A stretch of DNA of 64,000 nt from NCBI RefSeq assembly GCF_000761485.1, contig NZ_JPMX01000077.1, positions 116,116-180,115 on the forward strand, read 5' to 3'. The stretch's first letter is position 1. Each line of letters opens with the position of its first letter. Shown in pieces: positions 34,563 through 42,502 of the stretch. This DNA comes from Modestobacter caceresii. GTDB lineage: Bacteria > Actinomycetota > Actinomycetes > Mycobacteriales > Geodermatophilaceae. A program made the translations under genes and the position numbers. The notes under the pieces were generated by a model that searched no databases, was not told the origin of the DNA, and saw only the letters and a list, made by a program, of their open reading frames with translations.

Positions 34563-35171
34563 GTGACGGCGACGATCGAGGCACCGGCCCGTCGGCGGGC
34601 ACCCCTGGCGCTGGCCCTGCTCGCCGGGGTGCTGACCGGCGCCGCGGCCAAGGCGGGTGACGAGTCGGGGTGGCGGTGGGCGGCCGACCTCGGCTCCTAC
34701 CCCGCCGCCTGGGTGCTGGTCGTGGCCCTGATCGGCTGGTCGGCGCCCTCGCTCTCCGCCGCCGCGCTCCGCTCCGGGGTGTTCTTCGCGGCGATGACGG
34801 TGGCCTACTACGCGTGGGCCGCGCTGGTCCTGGACTTCGGCTGGTCGGTCCGGCTGCTGGTCGCCTGGCTGGTGCTGTCGGCCACCGCGGTGCCGGCCAC
34901 CGCCGTGGCGGCGCACGTGGCGACCCGGGGCTCGGGGTGGCTGTCGGGAGCCCTGCTGGCGATGGCCGCCGGCATCACCCTGGGCGGTGGTGCGCTGGCC
35001 GACGCCGGTGACCACCCGGTGCAGGCGGTGGTCGACGTCGTCATCGCCCTGGTGCTCGTCGTCGTCCTGGCCCGTGACCTGCGCACCCGACTGGAGGCCG
35101 CGGCGCTGACGCTCCCGCTCACCGGGGTGGCCGCGGTGCTCCTCGGTCTGCTGCGCGACCTGCTGGGCTGA
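34563..35171 (+). CDS. Multi-pass membrane protein, DUF6518-like
   Basis: A 202-residue protein with about six to seven hydrophobic helices after a short basic N-terminus; recognisable stretches are GVLTGAAAKAGDESGWRWAADLGSYPAAWVL and RSGVFFAAMTVAYYAW. I recall similar actinobacterial proteins under DUF6518, with no known function. GTG 34563 fits the start of the first hydrophobic region. It is divergent from the TetR gene and shares the 34469-34500 operator region; it runs into the kinase-like gene four bases downstream. Confidence 0.72.
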   Translation: MTATIEAPARRRAPLALALLAGVLTGAAAKAGDESGWRWAADLGSYPAAWVLVVALIGWSAPSLSAAALRSGVFFAAMTVAYYAWAALVLDFGWSVRLLVAWLVLSATAVPATAVAAHVATRGSGWLSGALLAMAAGITLGGGALADAGDHPVQAVVDVVIALVLVVVLARDLRTRLEAAALTLPLTGVAAVLLGLLRDLLG

Positions 35172-35175
35172 GCGG

Positions 35176-35673
35176 GTGCTCATCGTGGTGGGCGGGCTGC
35201 CCGGGGTCGGCAAGACGACGGTCGCCCGAGAAGTGGCCGCCGCGCTGGGCGCGGCCCACCTGCGGGTCGACGCCTTCGAGGTCGCCCTGCTCCGGCAGGG
35301 CCTGGTGCCCACCCCGGACGAGGTCGGCGCGCACGGCTACGACCTGGCGCTGGCCGCCGCCGACACCTGCCTGACCGCCGGCACCGACGTGCTGGTCGAC
35401 GCGGTCTTCGACGTCGCCGCCGCCCGCCGGCCGTTCCGGGACCTGGCGATCCGGCACGGGATCCCGGTGCACTGGGTGCGGCTGATCTGCACCGACCGGG
35501 CCGAGCACCGGCGCCGGGTCGAGGAGCGTCCCGCCGACCTCCCCGGCCACGTCCTCCCGACCTGGGAGCAGGTGCGGGCCCGGCGGGTCGACCAGTGGCA
35601 CGACCGGCACACCGTCGTCGACACCGCCGGCGGCGACCCGGTCACCGCCGCGCTCGCCGCCCTCCGCGACTGA
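35176..35673 (+). CDS. AAA family ATPase / small-molecule kinase-like protein
   Basis: A 165-residue P-loop protein. Walker A is GLPGVGKTT (about residues 7-15), followed by LRVDAFEVALL and DVLVDAVFDVAAARRPFRDLA, then a lid-like arginine-rich part HRRRVEERPADLPGH. This resembles the zeta-toxin/chloramphenicol phosphotransferase-like and gluconate-kinase-like groups; no substrate can be named. No antitoxin-like partner is adjacent. It begins four bases after the preceding membrane-protein gene. Confidence 0.82.
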   Translation: MLIVVGGLPGVGKTTVAREVAAALGAAHLRVDAFEVALLRQGLVPTPDEVGAHGYDLALAAADTCLTAGTDVLVDAVFDVAAARRPFRDLAIRHGIPVHWVRLICTDRAEHRRRVEERPADLPGHVLPTWEQVRARRVDQWHDRHTVVDTAGGDPVTAALAALRD

Positions 35674-35677
35674 CGCG

Positions 35678-36223
35678 TCAGCCGACGGGGTCGGCCGCCG
35701 CCTCGCGGCGCTTCTTGTTCTTCTTCTTGCGCTCGGCGGCCTCGTCGTCCGGGTCCTCGGGCACCAGCCGGTTGAGCTCGCCGCGGATGAAGTCGCGGGT
35801 GGCCAGCTCGCCGACCGACACCCGCAGCGAGGCCAGCTCCCGGGCCAGGTACTCGGTGTCGGCGCGGGTCTGCGCCGCGCGGTTGCGGTCCTCCTCGGCC
35901 TGGATCCGGTCGCGGTCGGCCTGCCGGTTCTGCGCGAGCAGGATCAGCGGTGCGGCGTAGGCGGCCTGGGTGGAGAAGGCCAGGTTCAGCAGGATGAACG
36001 GGTAGGGGTCCCAGCGCAGGTCGACCGCGACCACGTTCAGCGCGATCCAGACGATCACGAGGATCGTCTGCACCGCGAGGAACCGGCCGGTGCCCAGGAA
36101 CCGGGCGATCCCCTCGGCGAACCGGCCGACCGCGTCGGGGTCCAGTCGCAGGAAGCTGCCGATGCCCCGGGCGGTGCGTGGCTGGTCCAGCCGCAGGTCG
36201 GCGCGCCGCTCGGCCTCAGCCAC
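35678..36223 (-). CDS. DUF1003 membrane protein
   Basis: A 181-residue protein with two membrane helices (about residues 48-68 and 76-95, FLAVQTILVIVWIALNV and PFILLNLAFSTQAAYAAPLILLAQNRQADRDR). The core WDPYPFILLNLAFSTQAAYAAP is the signature of DUF1003. The C-terminal half is charged and probably coiled-coil, ending in a Lys-rich tract. Function unknown. It overlaps the MgtE_N/CBS gene by eight bases, and in other actinobacteria the two occur next to mrp. Confidence 0.9.
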   Translation of the reverse strand: MAEAERRADLRLDQPRTARGIGSFLRLDPDAVGRFAEGIARFLGTGRFLAVQTILVIVWIALNVVAVDLRWDPYPFILLNLAFSTQAAYAAPLILLAQNRQADRDRIQAEEDRNRAAQTRADTEYLARELASLRVSVGELATRDFIRGELNRLVPEDPDDEAAERKKKNKKRREAAADPVG

Positions 36224-37454
36224 GCCGGGACCTCTCGCGCCAGTCCTCGGGCAGCAGGTGGTCCAGGACGTCGTCGACGCTGACCGCGCCCACCAGCCGG
36301 CCCTGCGGGTCGACCACCGGCGCCGCGACCAGGTTGTACGTCGCGAAGTAGCGGGTGACCTCGGTCAGCGGCGTCTCCGGGCGCAGCGGCTCCAGGTCGT
36401 CCAGCACCCCGCTGACCAGCCCGGACGGCGGTTCGCGCAGCAGTCGCTGGATGTGCGCCAGCCCCAGGTACCGCCCGGTCGGCGTGGCCGAGGGCGGCCG
36501 GCAGACGTAGACCTGGCTGGCCAGCGCCGGGGAGAGCTCGGGGGTGCGGACCCGGGCCAGCGCCTCGGCGATCGTCGCGTCGGGGGCGAGGATCACCGGC
36601 TCGCTCGTCATCATCCCGCCGGCGGTGTCCTCGGAGTACTTCAGCAGCTGGCGCACCGGCTCGGCCTCGTCCGGCTCCATCAGCTCGAGCAGCCGGTCCC
36701 GGTCGAGGGTGGAGAGCTCGGCCAGCAGGTCGGCGGCGTCGTCGGGGTCCATCTCCTCCAGGACGTCGGCGGCCCGCCGTTCCTTCAGGGTGCCCAGGAT
36801 GGTGATCTGGTCGGCCTCCGGCAGCTCACCGAGCACGTCGGCGAGCCGGGGGTCGTCCATCGCCTCGGCGACCTCGTGCCGCCGCTTGATCGGCAGCTCC
36901 TGCAGCGCGTGCGCTGCGTCGGCGGCGTTGAGCTCGCGGTAGGTGGCGATCAGCGTCTCGGCGCTCTGCCCGGTCTCGGGCAGGGCCAGCCCGCTGACCT
37001 CGTCCCACGCCAGCTGGTGCAGCTGCCCGCGGCGGCCCAGCCGGCCCGGCTCCTGGACGGCGAGGCGGGAGACGACCCAGTCACCGGTCCGGGTCTGCTC
37101 GATCGCGGCGTCGACGACGGCGGCCGGCCGGTCGGACTCCTGGATGGTCACCCGCCGGTCCAGCAGCTCGCCCAGCACCAGGGTCTCCCCGGCCCGCTGC
37201 TCGAAGCGCTTGAGGTTGACCGTGCCCGAGGACAGCCGCACCGAGGCGGAGTCCACGCCGGTGACCCGGCCCATCGGGCAGAAGATCCGGCGGCGCGGCA
37301 CCACCTCGACGATGAGGCCCAGCACGCGCGGCGCGGCGGTGCCGACCCGCAGTGCGATGAGCACGTCGCGGACCTTGCCCACCCGGTCGCCGTTGGGGTC
37401 GAAGACGGTCAACCCGGCCACCCGGGACACGTAGGCCCTCGTCACCGTCGTCAC
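36216..37454 (-). CDS. MgtE N-terminal/CBS domain protein with PRC barrel, no membrane domain
   Basis: A 412-residue soluble protein. Order: a PRC-barrel-like segment (residues ~5-60, AGLTVFDPNGDRVGKVRDVLIAL), a second barrel-like part, the MgtE intracellular N domain (~200-300, AHALQELPIKRRHEVAEAMDDPRLADVL and MDPDDAADLLAELS) and two CBS motifs (~300-412, GGMMTSEPVILAPDATIAEAL; AAPVVDPQGRLVGAVSVDDVLDHLL). True MgtE magnesium channels have a following membrane domain, which is absent here, so it is a sensor-like protein, not a transporter by itself. GTG 37454 has GGAGGG upstream. It overlaps the DUF1003 gene by eight bases. Confidence 0.9.
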   Translation of the reverse strand: MTTVTRAYVSRVAGLTVFDPNGDRVGKVRDVLIALRVGTAAPRVLGLIVEVVPRRRIFCPMGRVTGVDSASVRLSSGTVNLKRFEQRAGETLVLGELLDRRVTIQESDRPAAVVDAAIEQTRTGDWVVSRLAVQEPGRLGRRGQLHQLAWDEVSGLALPETGQSAETLIATYRELNAADAAHALQELPIKRRHEVAEAMDDPRLADVLGELPEADQITILGTLKERRAADVLEEMDPDDAADLLAELSTLDRDRLLELMEPDEAEPVRQLLKYSEDTAGGMMTSEPVILAPDATIAEALARVRTPELSPALASQVYVCRPPSATPTGRYLGLAHIQRLLREPPSGLVSGVLDDLEPLRPETPLTEVTRYFATYNLVAAPVVDPQGRLVGAVSVDDVLDHLLPEDWRERSRRG

Positions 37455-37546
37455 TGGCCCTCCTCGGTGCTGCGTCGGTCCCGTGACCAGCCGATGCGGT
37501 GACCTCGGCAACCCGGCCACCGAAGCGGAAGGCTACCGTCGCCTTC

Positions 37547-38428
37547 GTGGCGGCCCCGGGACCCGATCGACTCAGCTACGAGGTCGTGGACGTGTTCGCG
37601 CCCCAGCCCTACGCGGGCAACCCGCTGGCGGTGGTGTTCGACGCCGACGAGCTGACCACCGAGCAGTGCCAGGCGCTGGCCTTCGAGTTCCACCTCTCGG
37701 AGACCTCGTTCCTCTGCGCACCCACCGCCCCGGACGCCGACTACCGGGTGCGGATCTTCACGCCGTTCGCCGAGCTGCCCTTCGCCGGGCACCCCAGCGT
37801 CGGGGCCGCGCACACGCTGGTGCGCACCGGGCGGCTGCCGGCCGGCCGGGTGCGCCAGGAGTGCGGCGTCGGCGTCCTGGACCTGACGGTGGACGTCGCC
37901 GGGGCGACCCTCGGCGGCGGTCGGCCGACCCTGGACCCGGGGCCGGACCCCGCCGCCCTGGCCGCTGCGCTGGGGCTGTCCGCCGCGGACCTGGCCGACT
38001 CGCCGGTGCACGTGGCCGGCTGCGGCCTGCCCTTCGCGTACCTGGCGGTGCAGCCGGGCGCGGTCGACCGGGCGCGCCCGGACCAGGGCGCGCTGGACCT
38101 GCTCGGCGTGGGGGAGGGCGTCTCGGTGCTCAGCTGGGACGCCGGCACGGCCACCGCCTACGCCCGGGTGTTCGCCGGCGACCTGCGCTGGGGCGAGGAC
38201 CCGGCCACCGGTTCGGCGGCGCTGGGCGCGGGTGTCTGGCTGGCCGCGGCCGGCCTGGTGCCGGCGGACGGGACGGCGCAGTACACGGTCCGGCAGGGCG
38301 AGCAGCTCGGCCGCCCCTCGGTGCTGTCCTGCACGGTCACCACCGCCGACGGTGCCGCCACCGCGGCCACCGTCGCGGGCACCGTGCTGCCGATCGCCAG
38401 CGGCACGATCCGGGTCCCGGCGCGGTGA
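37547..38428 (+). CDS. PhzF family isomerase-like protein
   Basis: A 293-residue protein of the PhzF/diaminopimelate-epimerase-like fold. VVDVFAPQPYAGNPLAVVFD, LSETSFL with the conserved glutamate (Glu52), RIFTPFAELPFAGHPSVGAAHTL and the closing GEDPATGSAA are canonical. PhzF acts in phenazine synthesis, but most family members in non-producers have unknown substrates, and no phenazine genes are here. It overlaps the EamA transporter gene by four bases, which may export its product. Confidence 0.9.
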   Translation: MAAPGPDRLSYEVVDVFAPQPYAGNPLAVVFDADELTTEQCQALAFEFHLSETSFLCAPTAPDADYRVRIFTPFAELPFAGHPSVGAAHTLVRTGRLPAGRVRQECGVGVLDLTVDVAGATLGGGRPTLDPGPDPAALAAALGLSAADLADSPVHVAGCGLPFAYLAVQPGAVDRARPDQGALDLLGVGEGVSVLSWDAGTATAYARVFAGDLRWGEDPATGSAALGAGVWLAAAGLVPADGTAQYTVRQGEQLGRPSVLSCTVTTADGAATAATVAGTVLPIASGTIRVPAR

Positions 38429-39393
38429 CCGATCCCGCCGCCCCGCCCCGGTCAGCGGCGCGCGCGGTGGGCGCCACCGCCCCGTCGGTGTCGCCCTGGG
38501 CGGTGCACCGGCCGGGTGGCCGGGACGTCGCGCTGATGGCGGTGGCCGTCATCGGGGTGTCGTTCTCCGGCCCGCTCACCGCCATGGTCGCGACCTCGTT
38601 CCTGGCGATCGCCTTCTGGCGCAACGCCGCCGGTGCCATCCTGCTGCTGCCGGTGCTGCTGCTGCGCGAGCGCGCGACGCTGACCGGGCTGCGACCCCGG
38701 CAGCTGGTGAGTTCCGTCGTCGCCGGGCTGTTCCTGGCCGCCCACTTCGCCGCCTGGCTGCCCAGCCTGTCGATGACGACGGTCGCCGCCTCCACCGCGC
38801 TGGTGACCACGACGCCGATCTGGACGGCGCTGGCCGCCCGCGTCTCCGGCGTCCACCTGCCCCGGCAGGTGTGGTGGGGGCTGGCCCTGGCGGTGTTCGG
38901 CGCCGCGCTGATCGCCGGGGTCGACGTCACGGTCTCCTGGACGGCGCTGGCCGGCGACGGGCTCGCGCTGCTGGGGGCGATCTGCGCCGGCGGCTACATG
39001 CTCGCCGGGGCCCGGGCGCGGGAGCGGCTGACCACCTCGGCCTACGCCGTCATCTGCTACTCGACCTGCGCGGCCGTCCTGGCCCTCGCCGCGCTGGTCG
39101 TCGGGGTGCCGCTGGCCGGGTTCAGCGCGCGGGACTGGTGGCTGATCGCGGCGATCACCGTCTGCGCGCAGCTGCTCGGGCACACGCTGCTGAACCTGGT
39201 GCTCTCCTCGGTGGGCCCGACGGTGGTCGGGCTGGCGGTGCTGCTGGAGGTGCCGGGCGCGTTGCTGGTCGCGCTGGTGCTGCTGCAGCAGGTGCCGCCG
39301 CTGCTGGCGCTGCCGGGGATGATCGCCGTCGTGATCGGGGTGGCCCTGGTGATCCGGGCCGGGCGCCCGACACCGGAGGCTGATCCGGTCTGA
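38425..39393 (+). CDS. DMT superfamily transporter (EamA domains)
   Basis: A 322-residue membrane protein with about ten helices arranged as two EamA repeats. Typical stretches are FLAIAFWRNAAGAILLLPVLLLRER, ASTALVTTTPIWTALAAR and, in the second repeat, GPTVVGLAVLLEVPGALLVAL. EamA proteins export amino acids or other metabolites. GTG 38425 is inside the PhzF stop (GTGA). A 63-bp palindromic repeat begins 11 bases after its stop. Confidence 0.9.
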   Translation: MTDPAAPPRSAARAVGATAPSVSPWAVHRPGGRDVALMAVAVIGVSFSGPLTAMVATSFLAIAFWRNAAGAILLLPVLLLRERATLTGLRPRQLVSSVVAGLFLAAHFAAWLPSLSMTTVAASTALVTTTPIWTALAARVSGVHLPRQVWWGLALAVFGAALIAGVDVTVSWTALAGDGLALLGAICAGGYMLAGARARERLTTSAYAVICYSTCAAVLALAALVVGVPLAGFSARDWWLIAAITVCAQLLGHTLLNLVLSSVGPTVVGLAVLLEVPGALLVALVLLQQVPPLLALPGMIAVVIGVALVIRAGRPTPEADPV

Positions 39394-39404
39394 CCCGAGG
39401 CGTT

Positions 39405-39467
39405 GTTGATCATCGGCGAGCGGCTGCTCGACACGCCGACGGTGGCCGCCGTTCGCCGATGATCAAC
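39405..39467. repeat. 63-bp palindromic repeat, copy 1
   Basis: Perfect 15-bp arms (GTTGATCATCGGCGA at 39405-39419 and its complement at 39453-39467) with a 33-base centre. A related 63-bp copy in the same orientation lies at 40079-40141. It could also end transcription of the EamA gene. Confidence 0.75.
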
Positions 39468-39509
39468 CGGAGGAGCGGGTCGTTCAGCGGACCCGAGCCG
39501 ATCCAGCTG

Positions 39510-40043
39510 TCAGTCGTGCAGCAGGACGAGGCCAGGGCGCCCGTTCGGCGCATCCGGACCGTGGCCGATCCGGCGCCAGCCGCGCTGCTCGTAGAGAGCC
39601 AGCGCAGGCGTGGGCTCGTCGCGGGTCATCAGCCACGCACGCTCCCGGGTCTCGGCCAGCAGCGTGTCCAGCAGCGCCGCGCCGAGCCCCTGCCGACGGC
39701 GGCTCGGGTCGACGACCAGCAGGCAGACCGCGAAGCTGCCCTCCAGCAGGTCCGCCGCCACATCGAGGCGTGTGCGGAGCTGGCGTCCCCACGGGTCGGA
39801 CTGCTCGGGCCAGTGCCACGGGTGGCCGTAGGCGAAACCGACCAGTCGCCCGTCCGCGCGCAGCGAGGTGGTGAGCAGGTCCGGTCGGGGGAGGAGCGCG
39901 CCGTACAGCGCCGCGAAGACTGCGGCGACCTCAGGTGGCTCACCCAGCGGTGCGCCCCGGGACGCTTCTCGGTACAGCTGCTCGACCTCTGCCGCCGCCG
40001 GTGCCCCCTCGCTTCCTTGCGTCACCAAGGGGTCCGGACCCAC
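39510..40043 (-). CDS. GNAT family N-acetyltransferase
   Basis: A 177-residue acetyltransferase. The acetyl-CoA site is in VCLLVVDPSRRRQGLGAALLDTLL, with the R/QxxGxG/A motif RRQGLGAAL; ALYEQRGWRRIG is the usual C-terminal GNAT strand. The substrate is unknown. GTG 40043 is chosen, with GTG 40025 also in frame; the much longer frame to 40424 has no family features. The gene is bracketed by the two 63-bp repeats. Confidence 0.82.
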   Translation of the reverse strand: MGPDPLVTQGSEGAPAAAEVEQLYREASRGAPLGEPPEVAAVFAALYGALLPRPDLLTTSLRADGRLVGFAYGHPWHWPEQSDPWGRQLRTRLDVAADLLEGSFAVCLLVVDPSRRRQGLGAALLDTLLAETRERAWLMTRDEPTPALALYEQRGWRRIGHGPDAPNGRPGLVLLHD

Positions 40044-40078
40044 GGAACGACCGTAGCCGTCCGCGTGGCTCCGCCGCT

Positions 40079-40141
40079 GTCGACCATCGGCGAACGGCTG
40101 CTCGACACGCCGATGACGGCCGCCGTTCCACGATGACCACG
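40079..40141. repeat. 63-bp repeat, copy 2 (degenerate palindrome)
   Basis: Same length and orientation as the copy at 39405-39467; the centre CGGCTGCTCGACACGCCGA is identical, while the outer arms have diverged and pair less well. Confidence 0.7.
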
Positions 40142-40212
40142 CGGGGGCCGAGGAGTCGCGGAGCAGCGTCGCTACTCTCCGGTAACCAACGTCGACCAGC
40201 AGCGGAGGCACC

Positions 40213-41166
40213 GTGGCCGAGCTCCGATCCCGTCGTTCCAACCTCGCCGTCCCGGGCAGCAACCCCCGGTTCCTGGAGAAGGCCAAGAGCCTCCCCGCCG
40301 ACCAGGTCTTCCTGGACCTCGAGGACGCCTGCGCTCCGCTGGCCAAGCCGGGCGCGCGGAAGAACATCGTCGCGGCGCTGAACGAGGGCGGCTGGGGCGA
40401 GAAGATCCGCACCGTCCGGGTCAACGACTGGACGACGGAGTGGACCTACCGCGACGTGGTCGAGGTCGTGGAGGGCGCCGGCGCCGAGCTCGACTGCATC
40501 ATGCTGCCCAAGGTCGCCGACGCCGCCCAGGTGAAGGCGCTGGACCTGCTGCTCACCCAGATCGAGAAGAGCAACGGGCTCGAGGTCGGGCGGATCGGCA
40601 TCGAGGCGCAGATCGAGACGGCGCAGGGCCTGATCAACGTCAACGACATCGCCTTCGCCAGCGACCGGATCGAGACGATCATCTTCGGCCCGGCCGACTT
40701 CATGGCCAGCATCAACATGAAGTCGCTCGTCGTGGGCGCCCTGCACCCCGACTACCCGGGCGACCCCTTCCACCACATCCTGATGACGATCCTGATGGCC
40801 GCCCGCGCCCGCGGCGTGCAGGCCATCGACGGCCCCTTCCTGCAGGTGCGCGACGTGCCGGCGTTCGAGGAGGTGGCCAAGCGCTCGGCGGTGCTCGGCT
40901 TCGACGGCAAGTGGGTGCTGCACCCGGGGCAGATCGACGCGGCGAACGAGATCTACGCGCCGTCCCAGGAGGACTTCGACCACGCCGAGCTCATCCTGGA
41001 CGCCTACGAGTGGGCGACGTCGGAGGCCGGCGGCAAGAAGGGCTCGGCGATGCTCGGCGACGAGATGATCGACGAGGCCAGCCGGAAGATGGCGCTGGTG
41101 ATCGCCGGCAAGGGCCGCGCGGCCGGGATGTCCCGCACCTCGACCTTCACCCCGCCGGAGGGCTGA
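40213..41166 (+). CDS. HpcH/HpaI aldolase / CitE-like CoA-ester lyase
   Basis: A 317-residue TIM-barrel lyase of the citrate lyase beta/malyl-CoA lyase group. Motifs: NLAVPGSNPRFLEKAKSL, VFLDLEDACAP, the metal-binding glutamate region GIEAQIETAQGLINV, FGPADFMASI with the second metal-binding aspartate, and WVLHPGQIDAANE. Members cleave malyl-, citramalyl- or beta-methylmalyl-CoA; the exact ester is unresolved. Start GTG 40213 with GGAGG upstream. An acyl-CoA dehydrogenase gene lies 1.3 kb further on the same strand, consistent with a CoA-based carbon pathway. Confidence 0.9.
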   Translation: MAELRSRRSNLAVPGSNPRFLEKAKSLPADQVFLDLEDACAPLAKPGARKNIVAALNEGGWGEKIRTVRVNDWTTEWTYRDVVEVVEGAGAELDCIMLPKVADAAQVKALDLLLTQIEKSNGLEVGRIGIEAQIETAQGLINVNDIAFASDRIETIIFGPADFMASINMKSLVVGALHPDYPGDPFHHILMTILMAARARGVQAIDGPFLQVRDVPAFEEVAKRSAVLGFDGKWVLHPGQIDAANEIYAPSQEDFDHAELILDAYEWATSEAGGKKGSAMLGDEMIDEASRKMALVIAGKGRAAGMSRTSTFTPPEG

Positions 41167-41190
41167 CCCGTCTCTGCACTGGCTCGTGGA

Positions 41191-41248
41191 CGGCCCCGTC
41201 CCGAGGCTCGCCCCGAGCTCGCGAGGGGTGAGGAGGACGGGGTCCTTC
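41191..41248. terminator. GC-rich hairpin between CoA lyase and DUF4190 genes
   Basis: Outer arms GGCCCCGTCC (41192-41201) and GGACGGGGTC (41235-41244) pair at nine of ten positions; the inside can pair further, and CCTTCTT follows on the plus strand. The genes on both sides converge. Confidence 0.6.
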
Positions 41249-41249
41249 T

Positions 41250-41648
41250 TCAGGGGGCGAACGCGCCGTCGCTGATGGAGGCGAGCACCCAGATGTAGGC
41301 CACCAGCCCGATGACCATGAAGGTCGTGACGATGCCGCCGACGATCACGGCGACCACCGCCAGGCCGCCGCCTCTCTCGCCGGTCCGCCGGACCTGCCGG
41401 CCGGCCACCAGGCCGAGCACCAGGCCGACCGGGGCGAACACGAAGGCGGTGAACAGGGCCACGATCGCGAGCTGGTTGGTCGGCCGCTGCCAGCCGGGGC
41501 CGTAGGCAGTGCGGCCGTACCCGGGAGGGCCGTACCCCGGAGGCCCGTACGCGGGCGGTCCGGGAGGTCCGTACGCGCGGGGTCCGTACCCCGGCGGGGC
41601 GCCGTACGACGGCGGCGGGTCCCCGCGGTAGAAGTCGTCCTGGCTCAC
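41250..41648 (-). CDS. DUF4190 membrane protein with Pro/Gly/Tyr-rich N-terminus
   Basis: A 132-residue protein. The first ~55 residues are built of GPPGYGPP/GPPAYGPP-type units and are probably disordered and cytoplasmic. Two membrane helices follow (LAIVALFTAFVFAPVGLVLGLVAG and LAVVAVIVGGIVTTFMVIGLVAYIWV), with the charged turn RQVRRTGERGG between, the DUF4190 pattern. No function is established; such tails often mediate protein-protein contacts. GTG 41648 starts directly at SQDDFYRG. Confidence 0.82.
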   Translation of the reverse strand: MSQDDFYRGDPPPSYGAPPGYGPRAYGPPGPPAYGPPGYGPPGYGRTAYGPGWQRPTNQLAIVALFTAFVFAPVGLVLGLVAGRQVRRTGERGGGLAVVAVIVGGIVTTFMVIGLVAYIWVLASISDGAFAP

Positions 41649-41664
41649 GGCGTCAGTGTGCCGG

Positions 41665-42381
41665 TCAGGCGCCGATGGCCGCGGCAGGCAACGCGGCGAT
41701 GCGGGTGGCGATCGACCGGCCGGCGGCGGCGGTGACCTCCGGGTCCTCGCCGACCAGTACCGAGAGCACCTGCCCCCGCGCCTGGGCGAGGGTGACCTGG
41801 GTCGTGCCGTCGGCGAGGCGGTACTGGAAGACGACGCTGTTGGCGGCCAGGCCCTCCGCGCTCGGGCCCGGCTCGAACGTGTACTCCTCGGCCGGGCAGC
41901 CGCCGAACGCCTGGACCAGCTCCTGCACGGCGGTCGTCGCCGCGGCCGGGGTCGCGTAGGCGATCGCCTCCGACGACAGCTGCGCGGTGCCGGCGGGGTC
42001 CAGGCCCACCACCGGCTGCTTCGCCGTCCGCTGCGACTCGGAGGTGAACGGATAGCCGCAGATGCCGTCGAGGCTCGGGTTCCCCGCCAGGTCGGCGTCC
42101 GTGGGGACGGGGTTGGCCTGCACCGACCAGCCCTCCGGCAGGTCGGCGGCCCGCAGGGCGGTGGCCACGATCGCCTCGGCCGGGTCCTGCGCGGCGGCCG
42201 GGTCGGCTGCCGCCGCCGCTGCGGCGGCTGCGTCGGCCGGGGCGGGTTCCGCAGTGTTCTGGGCGGGTCCGGCGGTGCCCGGGGCGGCCGCACCGTCGTC
42301 GGCGTCCTCGGCTGTCCCGCACCCGGCCAGCGTCAGGAGGGCCACGGCGGCGGGGACGAGGAGGCGGCGACGGTGCTTCAC
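41665..42381 (-). CDS. Putative lipoprotein, secreted
   Basis: A 238-residue protein with a clear lipoprotein signal: basic start KHRRRLL, hydrophobic stretch and LTLAGC with Cys21. An Ala/Pro/Asp-rich linker (residues 22-70, including a run of nine alanines) is followed by a folded domain with two further cysteines (ICGYPF and GGCPAEEY) that could form a disulfide. I do not recognise a named family; the layout resembles actinobacterial sensor or PknH-like lipoproteins. It sits 16 bases upstream of the DUF4190 gene on the same strand, a likely operon. Confidence 0.75.
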   Translation of the reverse strand: MKHRRRLLVPAAVALLTLAGCGTAEDADDGAAAPGTAGPAQNTAEPAPADAAAAAAAAADPAAAQDPAEAIVATALRAADLPEGWSVQANPVPTDADLAGNPSLDGICGYPFTSESQRTAKQPVVGLDPAGTAQLSSEAIAYATPAAATTAVQELVQAFGGCPAEEYTFEPGPSAEGLAANSVVFQYRLADGTTQVTLAQARGQVLSVLVGEDPEVTAAAGRSIATRIAALPAAAIGA

Positions 42382-42502
42382 CGCCGCGACGGTAACCGCC
42401 ACAGCTGTGCGGCCGGGACGCCGGAGGACGGGGCCGGGCGTGCTCCATACTCGCGACGTACTCGCCAGTAACCGAGACACCGTCGTCCCGAGGAGTGTGC
42501 GC

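Noticed and set aside
35176-35673. Zeta-type toxin of a toxin-antitoxin pair
   Set aside because: A P-loop kinase-like fold is visible, but no small antitoxin gene is next to it and the resemblance is generic.
37547-38428. Phenazine biosynthesis locus
   Set aside because: Only a PhzF-family protein is present; no other phenazine genes, and the family is widespread in non-producers.
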